Assembly: GCF_000182925.2 (NCBI RefSeq)
Contig: NC_026504.1
Span: 5,766,001 to 5,830,000, forward strand
From: Neurospora crassa OR74A
Lineage: Eukaryota; Ascomycota; Sordariomycetes; Sordariales; Sordariaceae
Length of the DNA: 64,000 nucleotides
Direction: 5' to 3'
A program made the translations under genes and the position numbers. Shown piece after piece: positions 61,201 through 64,000 of the stretch (within the stretch, counting starts at the first letter, position 1; the number at the start of each line of letters is the position of its first letter). The notes below the pieces were generated by a model, which saw nothing but the letters and a program-made list of their open reading frames with translations, made no database searches and was not told the DNA's origin.

Positions 61201-61640
61201 GGCATGAGGATTCGGTGGGCGATGCCCCAGTTGGGCTCGTCGTTGCGGGCGGTGAAGAGGCCATCGTGGATGCCGTGTCGGATTTCGTGGAGGGCGGAAT
61301 TGACCGTCTTTTGGAATCGCTTTTCATCACAGAGCTCGTGGACGAGAGCTTGGGAAGTCTGTTGACGGTTAGCTATGTGTGTCGGGGTCAGGTATGGTGA
61401 GGAGACATACCACAAAGACGGTGTTTCTGCCGGGGAAGTTGAGACGGAAGATTTCGCCTGTCGATGTTAGCAAGGGATTTCCGCATCAAAGTGATGCATC
61501 TTGTACTCACCATACTGGTCGGCAAAGTTGAGCATGGACCCAAGTGGGAACTCGGTGTCAATGTCAAAAGAGTTGCCCACCAGGGGCAGCCCGGGGGGTC
61601 CGGGGATGGGGATCGTTTGTGGTGTTTCGTCTGAAGACAT
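58209..61640 (-). CDS. CYP505: Self-sufficient cytochrome P450-reductase fusion (P450foxy, CYP505)
   Basis: Exons are 61640-61511, 61457-61411 and 61358-58209 (1108 aa); introns of 53 and 52 nt with donors GTGAGT and GTATGT. This family hydroxylates fatty acids near the omega end using NADPH, with haem and reductase on one chain. P450 part: PGPPGLPLVGNSFDID near the start, I-helix AGHETTS, K-helix ETLR, haem loop FGNGMRACIGRP with Cys near residue 411. After a linker, the FMN domain begins SIYYGSNTGTCETFAQRL, then the FAD domain (RQYSISSSP) and the NADPH motif (AGSGLAPFRGFVQERA). All elements are intact. It probably associates with membranes peripherally, since there is no N-terminal anchor helix. 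Confidence 0.96.
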
Positions 61641-61868
61641 GATGTGTGGGATGTTTCACACGCCTGGTGCGAAGGAATAGGTAAGTACAATTAGAATCTA
61701 CGAGAGTGGTCGTTTTGGTTGAATAGTGAAACAAGGGTCGGAGTGTTGTACAGCCTCGGCGAGACAAAAAAGAGGCTACCAAGTACAAGCTGTAAGTGGG
61801 TGAGTGGTGGTATAGAGGGGATAGTCGGATACTGACTTGTGTTCCAGATGGTGGGATGGATCAGCGTC

Positions 61869-61874
61869 TTTATA
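61869..61874 (-). promoter_or_regulatory. TATA-like box of the CYP505 gene
   Basis: TATAAA on the minus strand about 230 bp before the ATG, in CGTATAAAGACG. The distance implies a ~200-nt leader. Assigned by position only. Confidence 0.4.
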
Positions 61875-63172
61875 CGAACATCACTGAACATCATCCAGGC
61901 AGATCAGGACGACGGGAAACGCATTACGACAGGTCGAACGATCCTTGTCGGTCTGGCCCCCCCACTTTATGATGGTTGTCGAGAAAGGACTGGTTTCGTT
62001 GCGTATCATTGCAGCGGGACTGGCGTTGGATGACTTGCCGTCCCCGATCCTCCAATGCCTCGGTTGTCCCCGACGAACTTGTCTGTCCATGGCGCGGTCA
62101 TTGAACGCATTGTCCAAGGCCCGACCGACATGTTTCGATCGGAGAATTCGCTTTGTTGGGTTAGGTTTGGGACCCTGTTTTTTTTGAGGTGAAGCCATTC
62201 CCGTCGGGTGTCCAGGGGTAAATCAAGGATTAGGGGTCCATGAACGACGCTAAGATAAGAAGCTATCAACAACCTCGGTACAAAATTGGGTCTCGACTTG
62301 GTTCAATTGGCGGCGGTTCCAGCGGCATGTTTCTCACCAATTCATTCTCAGCTATGCCTTCACCCCACCTACCCTAAAGCATGCGCGACGGGGAGACCGT
62401 TATTGTTCTATGCCTCTACAGGGATAGCCTCGACGGCAAAGGCGGGACTGTCACCAAGTGTCTGAAGACAGTTCGCGGCCTTTATGAGACATCAGCTACA
62501 GACCAGCCGTCATTGGTTGCGGGAGTTGAGAGACAGATGCGCTGAAACAACGGGCAGTGTTCCCGCAGCGCGTCCCTGTAGGGCCTGGCATTTCTGGGCG
62601 CTGCATGGATTCGTCGTGGAACACGACGTACATCAAGACCAAGGGAAACGGCCAAAAGTCCGGTCGTGGTTGTGGTTGCGGTCGGTGTAAGAGAACAAGA
62701 CAACTAACTGGACCCGGCTACGTTGGAGCGTCTATCCCTCCATCTTGAATAACATGGTTTGCGACTGATCATCTCTTGACGACATGCCTGTTGCTGCGTT
62801 ATTGTGCTTTATGGTGTTGTCAGCTGGTTGGTTTCGCCTACTCCGTGGCCTCGGTTGGTTAATCAGAATGACGAACACGGCGGTGTCTGTTGTTGGTCAC
62901 CGACGTCCTTGTGTTTGGCGACAGGTCACCAACTTCAAAGCCGGGACGGAGTTCTGAATCGCCCCTGTCAACCGACCGGACTTCTTGCTCATTTTCCGCC
63001 GCCGCCGGGGCTCATTTCAGCCGACATCCGACGACACCTTGATGGCTCCGTGTTTTTTAGGCAACGATAACGGTCTCGATTACAGTACCCTGCCAAGACC
63101 TTAGCGCTGGTCGTGTTCCTGACCGCTGCGATCATGTCTCACATTAAGCCCTAACCCCAAGCCACTTGTCCT

Positions 63173-63188
63173 CCCCCCCCCCCCCCCC
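63173..63188. repeat. C16 homopolymer
   Basis: Sixteen consecutive C residues about 380 bp upstream of the acyltransferase start. No function inferred. Confidence 0.9.
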
Positions 63189-63565
63189 TTAGCTGCTTTG
63201 ATGCCATCACCATTCATTCAGCTCGAGGACAATGAAGCACCCAAAGCACTCGATGTGGTTGTCCATTTCCGGCGGTACACGGTTACACGAAAGCGTCTCA
63301 ACAAAGCGCCCCGAATCGTTTGAGCCTTGTTTGCGCCCACCCCTTTCATTTGAATCAACACCTCAAAAAGCTCACCGTCCTCTCGTCCAAACTGTGCCCA
63401 TTCTTTCACCGACCAAGTTGGACACCTATTCACAACTGTCCACGCAGATCTTCAATGACAAGACCATCGTGTCACTGGAATCATGGTGCCGGAATCCCAT
63501 AAAGCCTCTCCAAGAGGCGCCCTTGGAAACATATCGCATAACAATCGACAGTCAAGAACACCAAA

Positions 63566-64000
63566 ATGACCAGTCCTGGCCACATGAACATCCACCATCT
63601 CTCGACCTGGGACAATGTCGCTCCTCGCACATACACCGGTCGGGTGATTTGCTTTCCCTTTGATGACCATGCTCGCAAGAATCAGTCCGAGAGTGCCCAA
63701 ACTCTCTTTGACTGTCTGCGGAGCAATCTCGATGTCCTGGGTAAAGAGAGGCCTGACTTTGCCGGGAGACTCCAGCTCGGAGTGAACTTGGCACCCAGTT
63801 ACATGGAAGGGAACGTCTATCTCCTCACGTCCTCCAGCTTTCGCATCAACCTGAGGCCCAAGTACCCCAAGGAGCTTGAGTCCATGTACGGACAAGTAAC
63901 TGCCCAGGACGGTGCCGACACAGTAAAGGCAAAGGGGATCAAGTTCGATGGAAAGTTTATCGACTACGACACCTTGAAGCGTTCCGGGTTCCCTGCGAAA
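63566..64000 (+). CDS. BAHD/Tri101-like acyltransferase, 5' part only
   Basis: Open from the ATG at 63566 to the window edge (145 codons, no stop). A second ATG six codons on could also start it. The motif LSTWDNVAPRTYTGRVICFPF matches the N-terminal strand of fungal transferase-family acyltransferases, which usually read LSxxDxxxPRxYxxxxxxF. DFAGRLQL follows, then, near the edge, YDTLKRSGFPAK, the usual Y-x-x-L-K-x-x-x-F-P spot. The catalytic HxxxD lies downstream, outside the window. The family moves acyl groups from CoA to hydroxyls or amines, often on secondary metabolites. Confidence 0.7.
   Translation, partial: MTSPGHMNIHHLSTWDNVAPRTYTGRVICFPFDDHARKNQSESAQTLFDCLRSNLDVLGKERPDFAGRLQLGVNLAPSYMEGNVYLLTSSSFRINLRPKYPKELESMYGQVTAQDGADTVKAKGIKFDGKFIDYDTLKRSGFPAK

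Larger units (their letters stand above)
61641..63565. other. Intergenic region, divergent promoters
   Basis: About 1.9 kb between CYP505 (-) and the acyltransferase (+). It includes a TATA-like site for CYP505, a C16 run at 63173-63188, and no recognisable gene. Confidence 0.5.

Noticed and set aside
63140-63165. CCCTAA-like telomeric motif near the C16 run
   Set aside because: A single hexamer copy; no tandem array, so no telomere or interstitial telomeric repeat.

Overview
The window is nuclear DNA of a filamentous ascomycete, most likely a Sordariales fungus close to Neurospora. The evidence is short spliceosomal introns of about 50-110 nt with GTRNGT-type donors, CTAAC/CTGAC branch sites and YAG ends; GC-rich coding sequence between AT-richer spacers; and a fungus-specific gene set (TOK channel, CYP505 'P450foxy', Pth11-type membrane proteins, Mdj1, Nma111, yeast Srf1-like). 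No bacterial, viral or organellar gene was recognised.

Layout. 1-15 kb: an edge-truncated Srf1-like membrane protein (-), a mitochondrial K+/H+ exchange-related protein (+), a small hypothetical (-), a TOK two-pore K+ channel (+) and the HtrA-like protease Nma111 (+). 15-25 kb: a long J-domain protein (-) whose reading frame continues past a UGA into a transmembrane, acidic, RS-containing ORF; an amino-acid permease (+); a Ser-rich hypothetical (+). 25-38 kb: mitochondrial Hsp40 Mdj1 (-), a Snf7/CHMP7-like ESCRT-III protein (+), replicative helicase subunit Mcm6 (-), a degenerate caspase-like protein (+) and a small spliced secreted protein (-). 38-47 kb: a family-2 O-methyltransferase (+), two identical divergent tRNA-Arg(ACG) genes, a GPI-type cupredoxin (-), a secreted protein of three six-cysteine modules (+) and a Pth11-like membrane protein (-). 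47-51 kb: a gene-free gap holding a putative TIR element full of simple repeats. 51-64 kb: phenol 2-monooxygenase-like flavoprotein (+), a second Pth11-like paralogue (+), a RING-like protein (+), CYP505 (-) and the 5' part of a BAHD/Tri101-like acyltransferase (+, runs off the end).

The left and middle parts are mostly housekeeping genes (mitochondrial import and folding, replication, membrane remodelling). The right half is richer in accessory functions: secreted or cell-surface proteins, receptor-like membrane proteins, and oxidising and group-transfer enzymes. These do not form a recognisable biosynthetic cluster, because no PKS, NRPS or terpene synthase is present. The observations most worth a second look are the six-Cys modules with introns at equivalent positions, the in-frame UGA in the J-protein, the presequence-like upstream extension of Nma111, the caspase-like protein lacking both catalytic residues, a 78-bp near-perfect inverted repeat, and a TA-flanked TIR element family. 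Exon boundaries were derived by eye from splice signals, frame and family alignment from memory.
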